In this document: positions 9,231 to 17,958 of the stretch, one piece after another
Layout: each line of letters opens with the position of its first letter
Position numbering within the stretch: the stretch's first letter is position 1
Assembly: GCF_007751035.1 (NCBI RefSeq)
Contig: NZ_CP036433.1
Span: 2,771,001-2,835,000 of the forward strand
DNA length: 64,000 nucleotides
Direction of reading: 5' to 3'
Source: Lignipirellula cremea
GTDB lineage: Bacteria; Planctomycetota; Planctomycetia; Pirellulales; Pirellulaceae
Notes under the pieces: generated by a model
Told to the model about the DNA's origin: nothing
The model's database searches: none
The model's input: only the letters and a program-made list of their open reading frames with translations
Translations under genes and position numbers: made by a program

Positions 9231-11651
9231 ATGTTGGTACGGTTTCAGACGGCGATCCGATTCTTTGCGTTGATCGGGGCCCTGCTTCTTTCCCTGATCC
9301 CCAGCAGCCCGGCCTGGGCCGCCACCGCGGGAGAGGCCGGCAAAGACGAACTGGTCATCGCCCAGGGCCGGCGCGCGGCGGCGACCGTCGTCGTTGCAGC
9401 CGAAGCAGGACCGAACGAAAAACAGGCGGCCGACGATCTGGTCAAGTACGTCGAAATGATGTCGGGCGTGAAGCTGCCCCTTGCCAGTACGCCGGAAACG
9501 ATCGCCCAGGCGCTTCAATCGAAAGGTCCCCTGCTGATCATCGGCCAGGCCGCCCTGCAGGCCCAGCCGCAACTCAAAGCAAAGCTGGCCGGCGTCCTGA
9601 AAAAAGACCCGCACCTGCGGGCTGACGGCATTGTGCTGCAACGCCAGGGGAACCGCGTGTATCTGGCCGGGGCGAACGACCTCAGCCATTACTTCGCCGT
9701 GGCCGAACTGCTGCGGCAGTGGGGCTGCCGCTGGTACCTGCCGACCGAGTTCGGCGAGTGCATCCCCGACGAATCCCGCCTGGCGATCGGCCAGCTGGAT
9801 TACGCCTATGGCTCCCCGTTTGAAATTCGCGCCTACTGGATCTCCTGGAACGGCGATAACACCGGCGCCGCGGACTTTCAAAAACGGAACATGCTCTCCG
9901 GCCGCGGCGACATGCCCAGCACGGGGCATGGCCTGGGGAAGTACACCAAAGGGCTAGGGAAAGGGACGTTTGACTTCCCCATCACCGATCCCAAATCGGC
10001 CCAGCACGTGGCGGCCCAGGTCGACCCGCTGTTCGCCGCCGGGAAAGATTTCTCGCTCGGCATGGAAGACGGCTCGTACGATTCGGCCTACCCCAAAGAT
10101 CAGGAGCTGATGAAGCTGCAGTGGGACAAATACTTCCTGCGCTGGTCGGTCACCGATCCGATGCTGGAACTGTATAACAATGTCGCCCGGATCCTGCAGA
10201 AGAAGTACCCCAACAGCCCCTCGAAAATCGGCTTCCTGGCCTACGCCAACATGACGATACCACCCGTCCGTGACATGCGGGCGGAGCGGTCGTTGTACTG
10301 CGAACTGGCTCCCATCGATATCGATCCGATCCACGGCATGGACGATCCCCAGAGCCCGCCCCGGCAAGAGTACCGCGATATGCTCGCCAAATGGGCGAAG
10401 GTCATGGAAGGGCGACTCTGCATCTACGATTACGACCAGGGGATGCTCGTCTGGCGTGATCTGCCCAATCCTTCGCATCGCGGTTTCCAGCAGGATGTGC
10501 AGCACTATCTCAAAGCCGACATCCTGGGCGTCAACACGGAAAGCCGGAACGCCATTGCCACCACCTTCTTGAATCTGCACTGCCGGGCTCGCTTGCTGTG
10601 GGAGCCGCAACTGGACCTCGACGGCCTGCTGGAAGAGTTCTACCCGACCTTCTACGGACCTGCCGCCGAGCCGATGCAAGTTTACTGGGAAACGATTTAC
10701 GACGCCTGGGAAAACACGATCGCCACCGAGCATGAGTACTTCATCGCCCAGGCCGTGTATACGCCGGCCGTCCTGGCGGTGCTGAAACGGGAACTGGCGA
10801 ACGCGGAAAAGACGCTCAATCCGCTGCGGGTCGCCGGCAGAAAGCTGTCGCGGAACGAGCAACGGTATCTGGACCGGATGACGTTCACCCGGCTCAGTTA
10901 TCAAATGATCGACTCCTACATGACGATGGTCAAAGCGGCCGCCACCGACGGCGACTACAAGGCGGCCGTCGCTGCGGGGGAACGCGCTCTGAAAACGCGG
11001 CAAGCCTTGACCGACATGAACGGCGTGTTCACCTCGACCAAACTTGAAGGCGGCGGCTACGCCTGGTGGAACGGCGAAGTCAAACAGTACCGCGAACTGG
11101 CTCCGTTCGTCTCCGGAGAAAAAGGAAAGCTCCTCGCCCGACTGCCGCTGGAATGGGCCGCCCGTCGCGATCCCAACCGCGTCGGCGTCAAGCAGGGACT
11201 GCCCCAGGCCACGGCCGATCTCACCTGGTGGAAAGAACACCAGGCCGAGTACGACCTCGACGGCCTCAAAGACTACCCCGTCGACCAGTGGGAAGTGCTT
11301 CGCAGCGATCTGTACGCCCAGGCCCAGGGCGTCCGCCACCCTGATCGGCAAAGCTTTGTTGGCGACCTGTGGTACACGACCACCATCGACCTCAAGCCCG
11401 AGCAGACAGCCGACGCCCGACTGCGATTCCCGGGTCTGTTCAACGAGTGCTGGCTGTACGTGAACGGCGAAGAAGTCGCCATGCGAAAGCAGGGGAAAAT
11501 GTGGTGGCTCAACGACTACCGTTTCGAATGGGACGTCGATCTGGCCGGCAAGCTCAAGCCGGGCGAGAATACGATCACGCTACGGTGCAATATAGAGCAT
11601 CACTTCGGCGGCATGTTCCGCCGCCCCTTCCTCTACCAGGCAGTCGAATAA
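9231..11651 (+). CDS. Secreted DUF4838 / glycosidase-like protein
   Basis: An 806-residue exported protein. The signal peptide (LLLSLIPSSPAWAA) is expected to be cut near residue 28. The next 120 residues (NEKQAADDLVKYVEMMSGVKLPL, then GPLLIIGQAALQAQP) match the alpha-glucuronidase N-terminal-like domain that precedes DUF4838. The large central part (RWYLPTEFGECIPDE, YDQGMLVWRDLP) fits DUF4838. The last roughly 150 residues (FPGLFNECWLYVNGEEVAMR, NTITLRCNIEHHFGGMF) look like a carbohydrate-binding beta-sandwich. The start at 9231 has GGGAG upstream. An in-frame ATG farther upstream lacks a signal peptide. The likely role is in polysaccharide handling, but catalytic activity is not shown. Confidence 0.8.
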   Translation: MLVRFQTAIRFFALIGALLLSLIPSSPAWAATAGEAGKDELVIAQGRRAAATVVVAAEAGPNEKQAADDLVKYVEMMSGVKLPLASTPETIAQALQSKGPLLIIGQAALQAQPQLKAKLAGVLKKDPHLRADGIVLQRQGNRVYLAGANDLSHYFAVAELLRQWGCRWYLPTEFGECIPDESRLAIGQLDYAYGSPFEIRAYWISWNGDNTGAADFQKRNMLSGRGDMPSTGHGLGKYTKGLGKGTFDFPITDPKSAQHVAAQVDPLFAAGKDFSLGMEDGSYDSAYPKDQELMKLQWDKYFLRWSVTDPMLELYNNVARILQKKYPNSPSKIGFLAYANMTIPPVRDMRAERSLYCELAPIDIDPIHGMDDPQSPPRQEYRDMLAKWAKVMEGRLCIYDYDQGMLVWRDLPNPSHRGFQQDVQHYLKADILGVNTESRNAIATTFLNLHCRARLLWEPQLDLDGLLEEFYPTFYGPAAEPMQVYWETIYDAWENTIATEHEYFIAQAVYTPAVLAVLKRELANAEKTLNPLRVAGRKLSRNEQRYLDRMTFTRLSYQMIDSYMTMVKAAATDGDYKAAVAAGERALKTRQALTDMNGVFTSTKLEGGGYAWWNGEVKQYRELAPFVSGEKGKLLARLPLEWAARRDPNRVGVKQGLPQATADLTWWKEHQAEYDLDGLKDYPVDQWEVLRSDLYAQAQGVRHPDRQSFVGDLWYTTTIDLKPEQTADARLRFPGLFNECWLYVNGEEVAMRKQGKMWWLNDYRFEWDVDLAGKLKPGENTITLRCNIEHHFGGMFRRPFLYQAVE

Positions 11652-11677
11652 CGCCGGACCTCCACTCCTTCCTCCTT

Positions 11678-11713
11678 CTTAATCTTAATCTTAATCTTAA
11701 TCTTAATCTTAAT
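11678..11713. repeat. Hexanucleotide microsatellite (CTTAAT)x6
   Basis: Six exact tandem copies of a 6-base AT-rich unit in a GC-rich genome, just downstream of the DUF4838-like gene. Confidence 0.95.
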
Positions 11714-11753
11714 CCCTTCTCGAGCGCGCCACAGAACCTCGCTCGCAATCTCA

Positions 11754-11777
11754 CGTTCCCACTAGCGTTCCCACTAG
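11754..11777. repeat. 12-bp tandem duplication
   Basis: Two exact adjacent copies of CGTTCCCACTAG, partly extended by GCTCT on the right. Confidence 0.95.
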
Positions 11778-11962
11778 CTCTCCTGCCGCCGTCATTTCAC
11801 GCACTCCAATCTTGACTCTCGCTCCCTCGTCCTCTCCCCCCAACGATCCGGGCTCCCTGATCGAGCCGTCCCGCTGGGGGTTTAAGATTGAGTTAAGATT
11901 AAGAGTGTTGAAGTTGGGAGGCCACCAAGACGAGTTTGATGGTCCGTGGTAGCATACGCCTC

Positions 11963-13885
11963 ATGAACAAAAACGGAAATTTTAACGGGCTTCGCGTCGC
12001 TGCCTTTGAAAGCCGACGGGCCGATGATCTGACTCGTTTGATCGAGCGCAGCGGCGGCGTGCCGTTTGTCAGCCCTTCCATGCGTGAAGCGCCGCTGGAG
12101 AACCAGTCGGCCGCCATTGAGTTCGCCCAGGAGATCCTCACGGGGCAGATCGATGTGGTGATTTTCCTCACCGGCGTCGGTTTTCATCAAATGCTGGCGG
12201 CGATCGAGAAGAGCATCGATCGGCAACGCTATCTCGACGCCTTGTCGGATATCGTGACCATTGCCCGCGGACCCAAGCCGGCCTTCGCCATGAGCGAAGT
12301 CGGCCTGTCTCCGACCTTCCGCGTGCCAGAGCCGAACACCTGGCGCGAGGTGCTGAATCTGATCGACACGCAATTGCCGATCGCCAACCAGTCCGTTGGC
12401 ATCCAGGAGTACGGCAAAACGAATCCCAGCCTGCTGGCGGGACTCGAGGCCCGCGGCGCCCGGGTGTCGAACGTACGGATCTACAGCTGGGAATTGCCCG
12501 ACGATTGCGGCCCGCTGGAAGCGAACGTCCGGCGGCTGGCGGCGGGCGAGATCGACGTTGCTTTGTTCACGTCGGCCCATCAGCTGACGAACCTGTTTGA
12601 GTCGGCCGATAAACTGGGGCTGCGTGAAGAAACGCATCGCGGCCTGCGTCAGGCGGTGATCGCTTCGATCGGCCCGACCACCAGCGAGGCGCTGCGCGAC
12701 TTTGACCTGCCAATTGATTTAGAACCCGAACATCCAAAAATGGGACCGCTGGTGGCGGCTGCGGCCAGTCGGGCCGCCGAACTTCGACAGCGCAAACTTC
12801 AGGTAAGCACTATGTTCTCTGGACCGGCGTCGCATTCAAGCGACGAAAACGCCTCCTGGTACGACAGCCCCTTTATGAAGGCTTGTCGCCGGGAACCTAC
12901 CGACGTCACCCCCGTCTGGCTGATGCGCCAGGCCGGCCGCTATATGGCCGAATATCGCGAAGTGCGGGCCAAGACCAGCTTTCTGGAATTGTGCAAAAAC
13001 CCGCAGCTCTGCAGCGAAGTCATGTGCACGGCCGTCGCCCGACTGGGCGTCGACGCGGCGATTATTTTTTCCGACCTGTTGCCGATCCTGGAGCCAATGG
13101 GGCTCGATCTGGAATTTGTGCAGGGAGACGGGCCTGTCATCCACAACCCGCTGCGGGAAGCGATCGACGTCGACCGCGTGCGCGAACTCGAAGCGATCGA
13201 CGAGCTGCAGTACGTGGTGGAAACGGTCAGCCGCACCCGCGCCGACTTGCCGGAGGATATCCCACTGATCGGCTTTGCCGGCTCGCCGTTTACGCTGGCC
13301 AGCTACGCCATCGAAGGCGGATCCAGTCGCCAGTACCTGAACACCAAAATTCTGATGCTGACCGACGAAGGCGCCTGGTCCGAGCTGATGAGCAAGCTGG
13401 CCCGGGCCGTCACGCTGTATCTGAACGCCCAGATCGCGGCCGGAGCGCAGTGCGTGCAATTGTTCGACTCCTGGGTGGGTTGCCTGGGTCCGGACGACTA
13501 TCGCCGGTACGTGCTGCCGTACATCCAACAGATCGTCGAGAATCTGACTCCCGGCACGCCCGTGATTAACTTCGCTACCGGCAACCCGGCTTTGCTGCCG
13601 TTGCTGGCCGAAAGCGGAGCGGCCGTGGTTGGCGTCGACTGGCGGATCCGGCTGGACGACGCCTGGAAAACGATCGGCCACGATCGGGCCGTCCAGGGGA
13701 ACATGGAGCCTTCCGTCCTGCTAACCAACCCGGCCGAGATCCGTCGCCGGGCCGGCGAAGTGCTGGACCAGGCAGGCGGACGTCCCGGCCACATTTTCAA
13801 CCTGGGGCACGGCGTGCACCAGCAAACGCCGGTCGACAACGCCATCGCCCTGGTCGACGCCGTCCACGAGCTCAGCAGCCGCTAA
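11963..13885 (+). CDS. hemDE: Fused uroporphyrinogen-III synthase / uroporphyrinogen decarboxylase (HemD-HemE)
   Basis: One 640-residue frame without an internal stop joins two consecutive enzymes of tetrapyrrole synthesis. Residues 1 to about 280 resemble uroporphyrinogen-III synthase (VAAFESRRADDLTRLIERSG, IDVVIFLTGVG, IDVALFTSAHQLTNLF, IASIGPTTSEALRDF). From Met284 on it is uroporphyrinogen decarboxylase: PVWLMRQAGRY at 317-327 with the substrate-binding Arg residues, then FSDLLPILEPMGLDLEF, GFAGSPFTLASYAIEGG and NLGHGVHQQTP. The ATG at 11963 gives a natural HemD N-terminus. An internal ATG at 12812 with AGG nearby could also start a free HemE, so both forms may be made. HemD makes the substrate HemE uses, which gives the fusion a clear logic. 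Cytoplasmic haem pathway. Confidence 0.88.
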   Translation: MNKNGNFNGLRVAAFESRRADDLTRLIERSGGVPFVSPSMREAPLENQSAAIEFAQEILTGQIDVVIFLTGVGFHQMLAAIEKSIDRQRYLDALSDIVTIARGPKPAFAMSEVGLSPTFRVPEPNTWREVLNLIDTQLPIANQSVGIQEYGKTNPSLLAGLEARGARVSNVRIYSWELPDDCGPLEANVRRLAAGEIDVALFTSAHQLTNLFESADKLGLREETHRGLRQAVIASIGPTTSEALRDFDLPIDLEPEHPKMGPLVAAAASRAAELRQRKLQVSTMFSGPASHSSDENASWYDSPFMKACRREPTDVTPVWLMRQAGRYMAEYREVRAKTSFLELCKNPQLCSEVMCTAVARLGVDAAIIFSDLLPILEPMGLDLEFVQGDGPVIHNPLREAIDVDRVRELEAIDELQYVVETVSRTRADLPEDIPLIGFAGSPFTLASYAIEGGSSRQYLNTKILMLTDEGAWSELMSKLARAVTLYLNAQIAAGAQCVQLFDSWVGCLGPDDYRRYVLPYIQQIVENLTPGTPVINFATGNPALLPLLAESGAAVVGVDWRIRLDDAWKTIGHDRAVQGNMEPSVLLTNPAEIRRRAGEVLDQAGGRPGHIFNLGHGVHQQTPVDNAIALVDAVHELSSR

Positions 13886-13951
13886 CCGGCTCCCCGTATG
13901 GGACATGGTTCCCCCACCTGGTGGGCCTGGTTCCTGCGACGAGGACGGCGT

Positions 13952-13980
13952 GTTACACGGCGCGAGGGGATGGTTATAAT
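13952..13980 (+). promoter_or_regulatory. Probable sigma-70-type promoter for DUF1080 gene
   Basis: GTTACA (4 of 6 matches to the -35 consensus) at 13952-13957 and a perfect TATAAT at 13975-13980, separated by 17 bases. It lies 40 bases before the start at 14021. Confidence 0.6.
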
Positions 13981-14020
13981 GCGGCTTGCCGTTTCCCTTC
14001 GTTTTTGCTGAGTAGCTGGT

Positions 14021-15244
14021 ATGAATCGCCGTTGTTTACACGTGCACCTGATCCAACACGGGATTGCGTGCGGGGCCCTGTTGCTGCTGCTGGTCGCGGG
14101 CGCGTCCCGGGTTTCCGCCGCAGACCTGACCTGGAAGACATTGCCCGCCGACGAGCTGGCCGAAGGCTGGATCTCGCTCTTTGATGGAGAAACGCTGTTT
14201 GGCTGGCGGCCGAATGAAACGGCCAACTGGCGGGTGGCGGACGGAACGATCACGGTCGATTCCGGCAAGGCGTGCCTGCTGTGTACGACCACGCAGTTTG
14301 ATGATTATGTGCTGCGGCTGGAGTTCCGCTCGCCGGAGCAAACCAACAGCGGCGTGTTCCTGCGCACGCCGCCGTCGCCCAAAGATCCGGCCGCCGATTG
14401 TCTGGAATGGAACATCGCTCCGGCCGACAATCCGTTCCCGACCGGCAGCCTGGTGAAGCGGAAAAAGTACAGCGGGGCCGGCCATCACGACGATTGGCGC
14501 AACCTGGAAGCGACCCTGCAAGGCACGCACGTTTCGATCAAACTCGACGGGGAAACGGTGCTGGAATACAACGACCCGACGGCGCTGGGCCGCGGCTTTA
14601 TCGGCCTGCAGTACAACTCGGGCGAGGTCGCCTTCCGGAACATTCGCCTCAAGCCGCTGGGTCTCAAGCCGCTGCTGGATGCGGAGCTGAAAAACTGGAC
14701 GGCTCCCGACGACCAGGCCGGCAAGTTTGAAATGAACGAAGGCGAATTGCACGTGCAGAACGGGCCCGGCCAGCTGGAAACCCGCGACCTGTACGGCAAT
14801 TTCTTCCTGCAGCTCGCTTTCAAAACGCATGCGGAACATCTGAACTCGGGCCTGTTTTTCCGCTGCATCCCCGGCGACAAAATGATGGGCTATGAAAGCC
14901 AGATCCACCAGGGCTACAAAGACGGCGACCGCACCCAGCCGGTCGACTGCGGCACAGGCGGCGTGTTCCGGCGGGTAAACGCCAGGACCGTCGTGGGGAA
15001 CGACCAGGAGTGGGTCTACAAAACGTTGATTGTTGATGGACCGCACGTGGCGACCTGGGTCAACGGCCTGCAGGTAACCGACTGGGTTGACCGGCGTCCG
15101 GCCGATGAGAACCCGCGAAAAGGCTTGCGTCTGGCGCCCGGCAGCGTCATGCTGCAGGCCCACGATCCGACCACCGACCTGTCGTTCCGCGATCTCCAGG
15201 TTCGCGAATCGGCCGCCCGACGACTGGCGCCGGCAAAGCCTTAG
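14021..15244 (+). CDS. Secreted DUF1080 (3-keto-disaccharide hydrolase-like) protein, two-domain
   Basis: A 407-residue exported protein. The signal peptide (ACGALLLLLVAGASRVSAAD) is cut near residue 33. Two successive DUF1080-type beta-sandwich domains follow. The first, about residues 45-215, starts EGWISLFDGETLFGWRP and contains EQTNSGVFLRTP and GFIGLQYNSGEVAFRNIRLK. The second, about 220-400, has HLNSGLFFRCIPGD, GGVFRRVNARTVVGNDQEWV and LQAHDPTTDLSFRDLQV. The family is very abundant in planctomycetes and some members hydrolyse 3-keto-glycosides. The exact substrate cannot be read from sequence. A good promoter precedes it. Confidence 0.88.
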   Translation: MNRRCLHVHLIQHGIACGALLLLLVAGASRVSAADLTWKTLPADELAEGWISLFDGETLFGWRPNETANWRVADGTITVDSGKACLLCTTTQFDDYVLRLEFRSPEQTNSGVFLRTPPSPKDPAADCLEWNIAPADNPFPTGSLVKRKKYSGAGHHDDWRNLEATLQGTHVSIKLDGETVLEYNDPTALGRGFIGLQYNSGEVAFRNIRLKPLGLKPLLDAELKNWTAPDDQAGKFEMNEGELHVQNGPGQLETRDLYGNFFLQLAFKTHAEHLNSGLFFRCIPGDKMMGYESQIHQGYKDGDRTQPVDCGTGGVFRRVNARTVVGNDQEWVYKTLIVDGPHVATWVNGLQVTDWVDRRPADENPRKGLRLAPGSVMLQAHDPTTDLSFRDLQVRESAARRLAPAKP

Positions 15245-15319
15245 AGCGTTGTCATCGCTTTTTTCGCATCGCGGGCCTGCCGACGAGTCCCTTCCCCTGC
15301 TTAACAATCAGAAGACGCC

Positions 15320-16210
15320 ATGCTGATAGGCTCCACGGAAATTGTCGACACGTTCGCGGAAGCATTCGGCATGCAGTACTGCCGGTTGCTGGTGACGGCC
15401 CATGAGGAATACTGGCTGGACGCCGCCTTGCGGGAGTTCTGTGGGTACAGCAGTTCGGTGATTGCGTGCGACGCCGAGATTGGCGTGGAACGGCGATTAT
15501 CGCCGGACGAAACGCCCGACGGTCGCAGCGGGGCCGCGGTGCTGGTGTTTGGGTTCTCCGCCGACGCCCTGTCCAAGGCGATCCCGAACCGGACTGGCCA
15601 GTGCCTGATGACGTGCCCCACCACGGCCGTCTTTGATGGATTGCCGGAGTCGGAGAAAAAGATCCCCTTGGGGAAACATATCCGCTACTTTGGCGACGGC
15701 TATCAAAAGAGCAAGCAGTCGGCCGGCGTACGCTACTGGCGGATTCCCGTGATGGACGGCGAGTTTGTCGTGACGGAAAAGCTGGGCGTCGGTAAAGGAG
15801 TCGCCGGCGGCAACATCATCCTGCAGGCGATCGACCAGAAGTCCGCCCTGGCCGCGGCCCGGCGGGCGACGGAAGCTGTAGCCACGCTCGCCGGGGTGAT
15901 TGCTCCCTTTCCCTCGGGCGTGGTGCGCAGCGGCAGCAAAGTGGGGTCCCGGTACAAAGGGCTCAAAGCCTCGACTGCGGACCAGTACTGCCCGACCTTG
16001 CGGGGCCGCGTGGAAAGCCAGGTGCACGAAGCGGCCCACTGCGTGTATGAGCTGGTCTTTGATGGGGTGAGCGAAGAAGCTGTCGCCGCCGCCATGCGGG
16101 CCTCCATCAGGGCGGCGGCCGGGGACGGCGTGGTCGCCATCACGGCCGGCAACTACGGCGGCAAGCTCGGCAAGTTCCACCTGAAACTGCACGACCTGCT
16201 GGGCAGCTGA
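15320..16210 (+). CDS. ftr: Formylmethanofuran:tetrahydromethanopterin formyltransferase
   Basis: A 296-residue protein, the usual length for Ftr/FhcD. It transfers a formyl group between tetrahydromethanopterin and methanofuran-type carriers. The N-terminus (STEIVDTFAEAFGMQYCRLL) is diagnostic for the family. Other agreeing stretches are RTGQCLMTCPTTAVFDGLP, GKHIRYFGDGYQKSKQ and the C-terminal GGKLGKFHLKLHDLL. In bacteria the enzyme works in formaldehyde oxidation and detoxification with the Fhc complex. The other fhc genes are not in this window, so it is a detached member of that pathway here. Cytoplasmic. Confidence 0.95.
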   Translation: MLIGSTEIVDTFAEAFGMQYCRLLVTAHEEYWLDAALREFCGYSSSVIACDAEIGVERRLSPDETPDGRSGAAVLVFGFSADALSKAIPNRTGQCLMTCPTTAVFDGLPESEKKIPLGKHIRYFGDGYQKSKQSAGVRYWRIPVMDGEFVVTEKLGVGKGVAGGNIILQAIDQKSALAAARRATEAVATLAGVIAPFPSGVVRSGSKVGSRYKGLKASTADQYCPTLRGRVESQVHEAAHCVYELVFDGVSEEAVAAAMRASIRAAAGDGVVAITAGNYGGKLGKFHLKLHDLLGS

Positions 16211-16229
16211 CCAGGCCGTTGCTCGCGGC

Positions 16230-17453
16230 TTACGGATTGTCCGACGGATCGTCCAGCGGAGATTCCGGGCGGCCGCCGAAACGCGTGTCAGGTTTGGGGT
16301 CGCGATCTTCGCCAAAGCCTCGCCGGCGACCGCCGCGGCCCCCATCGCCCCAGGGTCCGCTGCCAGGTCTTGGGCCCAAGCCGGGACCCATGCCGCCGGG
16401 TCCCAGATCGTCGGGACCGTGCGGAGGACCGCCGCCGGGGCCGCGTGGAGGACCGGTTCGGGGGCCGTGCTCGCCCGGTTCGTGATCGTCGCGCCGTGGT
16501 GGGCCGCCCTTCCAGAAAGGCCAGCGCGAGGCATGGTGTCGGGCGCGGGAGGCGAAGTACATTTGTCGCAGGCGACGATGCATTTCCTCCCTGGTCAGGC
16601 TTTCCAGTTCTTCCTGTTTTTCACGAGGCAGTTCGGCCGCATACTTCTGCAGGTCGTCTTCCGAAACGATGGACTCCCAGCGGGAAGAGAACGACGCCTT
16701 GAGCATGCTGTTGACGATCTCGACTTTCAACTGCGGCGTGGTCGCTTGCTCTAGCACCCCTTGGGCGGCCGGCGACAGTTCCGCTTCCAGCTGGACCACT
16801 TCTTCGGTCGCTGGCGTGGGGAAACGGAAGCTGGGTTGCCGCGCGGCGCCGAACAGCAGCATCCGCGTTTGAATTTCCGCAGGCGATTCGCTGACGCGGT
16901 CGCGGACGTCGGCGGGCAGCTGGTTCAGGAACGCGTCGCGATGGGTCCGCGTGTAGCCTTCCAGCCAGCGGTGCATTTTGGAAATGTCGTCCGCCTGCAG
17001 TTCGCTAGACCCGCTGGCGGCAAGCTGGGTGACGGCCTGGGTGAGTTTGAATTGTTCGATCTGGCCGATCCGGGCGGTGCTTGACAGGCCCCTCAGCTCG
17101 GCCCGCTGGCTGGAAGTCAGGTCGGCCAGCCAGTCGGTGTAACGCTGCATGACCTCGACCAGACGTTCCCGGTCTGGGTGCTGGGAAACTTGCCGGTACA
17201 GCGTGCGGATTCGTTCTTGTTCTTCCGCAGGCAATTGTTCAAACCGCTCTTTCTGCTTCGCCAGTTTGGCTTTGTCGGCGGCCGACATCGCCAGCAGTCG
17301 CTGCTGGTCATTCGGTTCAGGCGAGACGGCGTGATCGGCGCCAGCCAGGAGTACGGTCGCGCAGGCCACGACGGCGAACAACAGCGGACGGGCGGCCCTG
17401 CAGGCGGCCGTGGGCCAGGGCAAGGGGATACCGATCGAGGGATTAGATATCAC
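16230..17453 (-). CDS. Membrane or exported protein of sigma/anti-sigma operon, Pro/Gly-rich C-terminus
   Basis: A 407-residue protein from a GTG start with GGGAG about 8 bases upstream. It overlaps the anti-sigma gene by 11 bases, so translation is probably coupled. A hydrophobic segment near residues 15-32 (LLFAVVACATVLLAGADHA) is a signal peptide or anchor. The middle, about 35-300, is helical and charged (DKAKLAKQKERFEQLPAEEQ, then repeated LPxxxRxRV-like segments) and recalls DUF3106/Spy-like periplasmic helices. The last 100 residues are Gly, Pro, Arg and Asp rich and look disordered. As the third gene of the operon it is probably the target or a sensor partner of the sigma system. No specific function is claimed. 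Confidence 0.75.
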   Translation of the reverse strand: MISNPSIGIPLPWPTAACRAARPLLFAVVACATVLLAGADHAVSPEPNDQQRLLAMSAADKAKLAKQKERFEQLPAEEQERIRTLYRQVSQHPDRERLVEVMQRYTDWLADLTSSQRAELRGLSSTARIGQIEQFKLTQAVTQLAASGSSELQADDISKMHRWLEGYTRTHRDAFLNQLPADVRDRVSESPAEIQTRMLLFGAARQPSFRFPTPATEEVVQLEAELSPAAQGVLEQATTPQLKVEIVNSMLKASFSSRWESIVSEDDLQKYAAELPREKQEELESLTREEMHRRLRQMYFASRARHHASRWPFWKGGPPRRDDHEPGEHGPRTGPPRGPGGGPPHGPDDLGPGGMGPGLGPRPGSGPWGDGGRGGRRRGFGEDRDPKPDTRFGGRPESPLDDPSDNP

Positions 17454-17958
17454 TGGAGGTCTCCCCTGAAAACAGACCGCTTTGTTCCAGGAGTTCCAGA
17501 AATTCCAGGCTGTCGACCTGTTCATAACCGTCGAGATTTTCCAGCATGGGCAGGTCGCGAACCAGACGGTTGTTCTCTCGAGAAGCGACCGCCGTGATGG
17601 CGAGATACCCCAGCGAGAAACAGAACAACGTGCACACGGCAGCGGCGGCCAGCCAGTACCAGCGGGCCGTCTTGACGGTTTTTTGCTGGGTCGCTTCGTC
17701 GACCGCGGCGCTCTGGGCGACGATTTCGATGGTGGTCTGGGCGAATTTTGCGTCGGCCGTGGCTTTGGGCAGCGAATCGAGCGCATCCCAGACCTGCTGG
17801 TGGCGCTGGAGCTCGCCCCGGTAGCTTTCGTCGGAGATCAGGCGCTGCTCGACCCGCAAGCGATCGTGCTCGCCCAGTTCTCCATCGAGGTAGGCCGTGA
17901 GTTCGGCGGCTACCAGCTCCGGTTCCGTGGGATGGTCAAAATCATTCATCCCGTTCAT
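17443..17958 (-). CDS. Anti-sigma factor-like membrane protein
   Basis: A 171-residue protein with one membrane segment at about residues 101-121 (WLAAAAVCTLFCFSLGYLAI). The N-terminal cytoplasmic part (PELVAAELTAYLDGELGEHD, LISDESYRGELQRHQQVWD) is like the RseA/ZAS-type anti-sigma fold, although the H-x3-C-x2-C zinc residues are absent. Its ATG overlaps the TGA of the sigma gene as ATGA, and a G-rich ribosome binding site lies within the end of the sigma gene. The pairing strongly suggests that it holds the sigma factor of the gene before it at the membrane. Confidence 0.8.
   Translation of the reverse strand: MNGMNDFDHPTEPELVAAELTAYLDGELGEHDRLRVEQRLISDESYRGELQRHQQVWDALDSLPKATADAKFAQTTIEIVAQSAAVDEATQQKTVKTARWYWLAAAAVCTLFCFSLGYLAITAVASRENNRLVRDLPMLENLDGYEQVDSLEFLELLEQSGLFSGETSSDI

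Larger units (their letters stand above)
11652..11962. other. Repeat-bearing intergenic region
   Basis: This spacer contains six perfect tandem copies of CTTAAT (11678-11713), a perfect tandem pair of the 12-mer CGTTCCCACTAG (11754-11777), and near 11882-11908 two runs with the complementary ATTAAG character. There is no gene. Confidence 0.7.
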
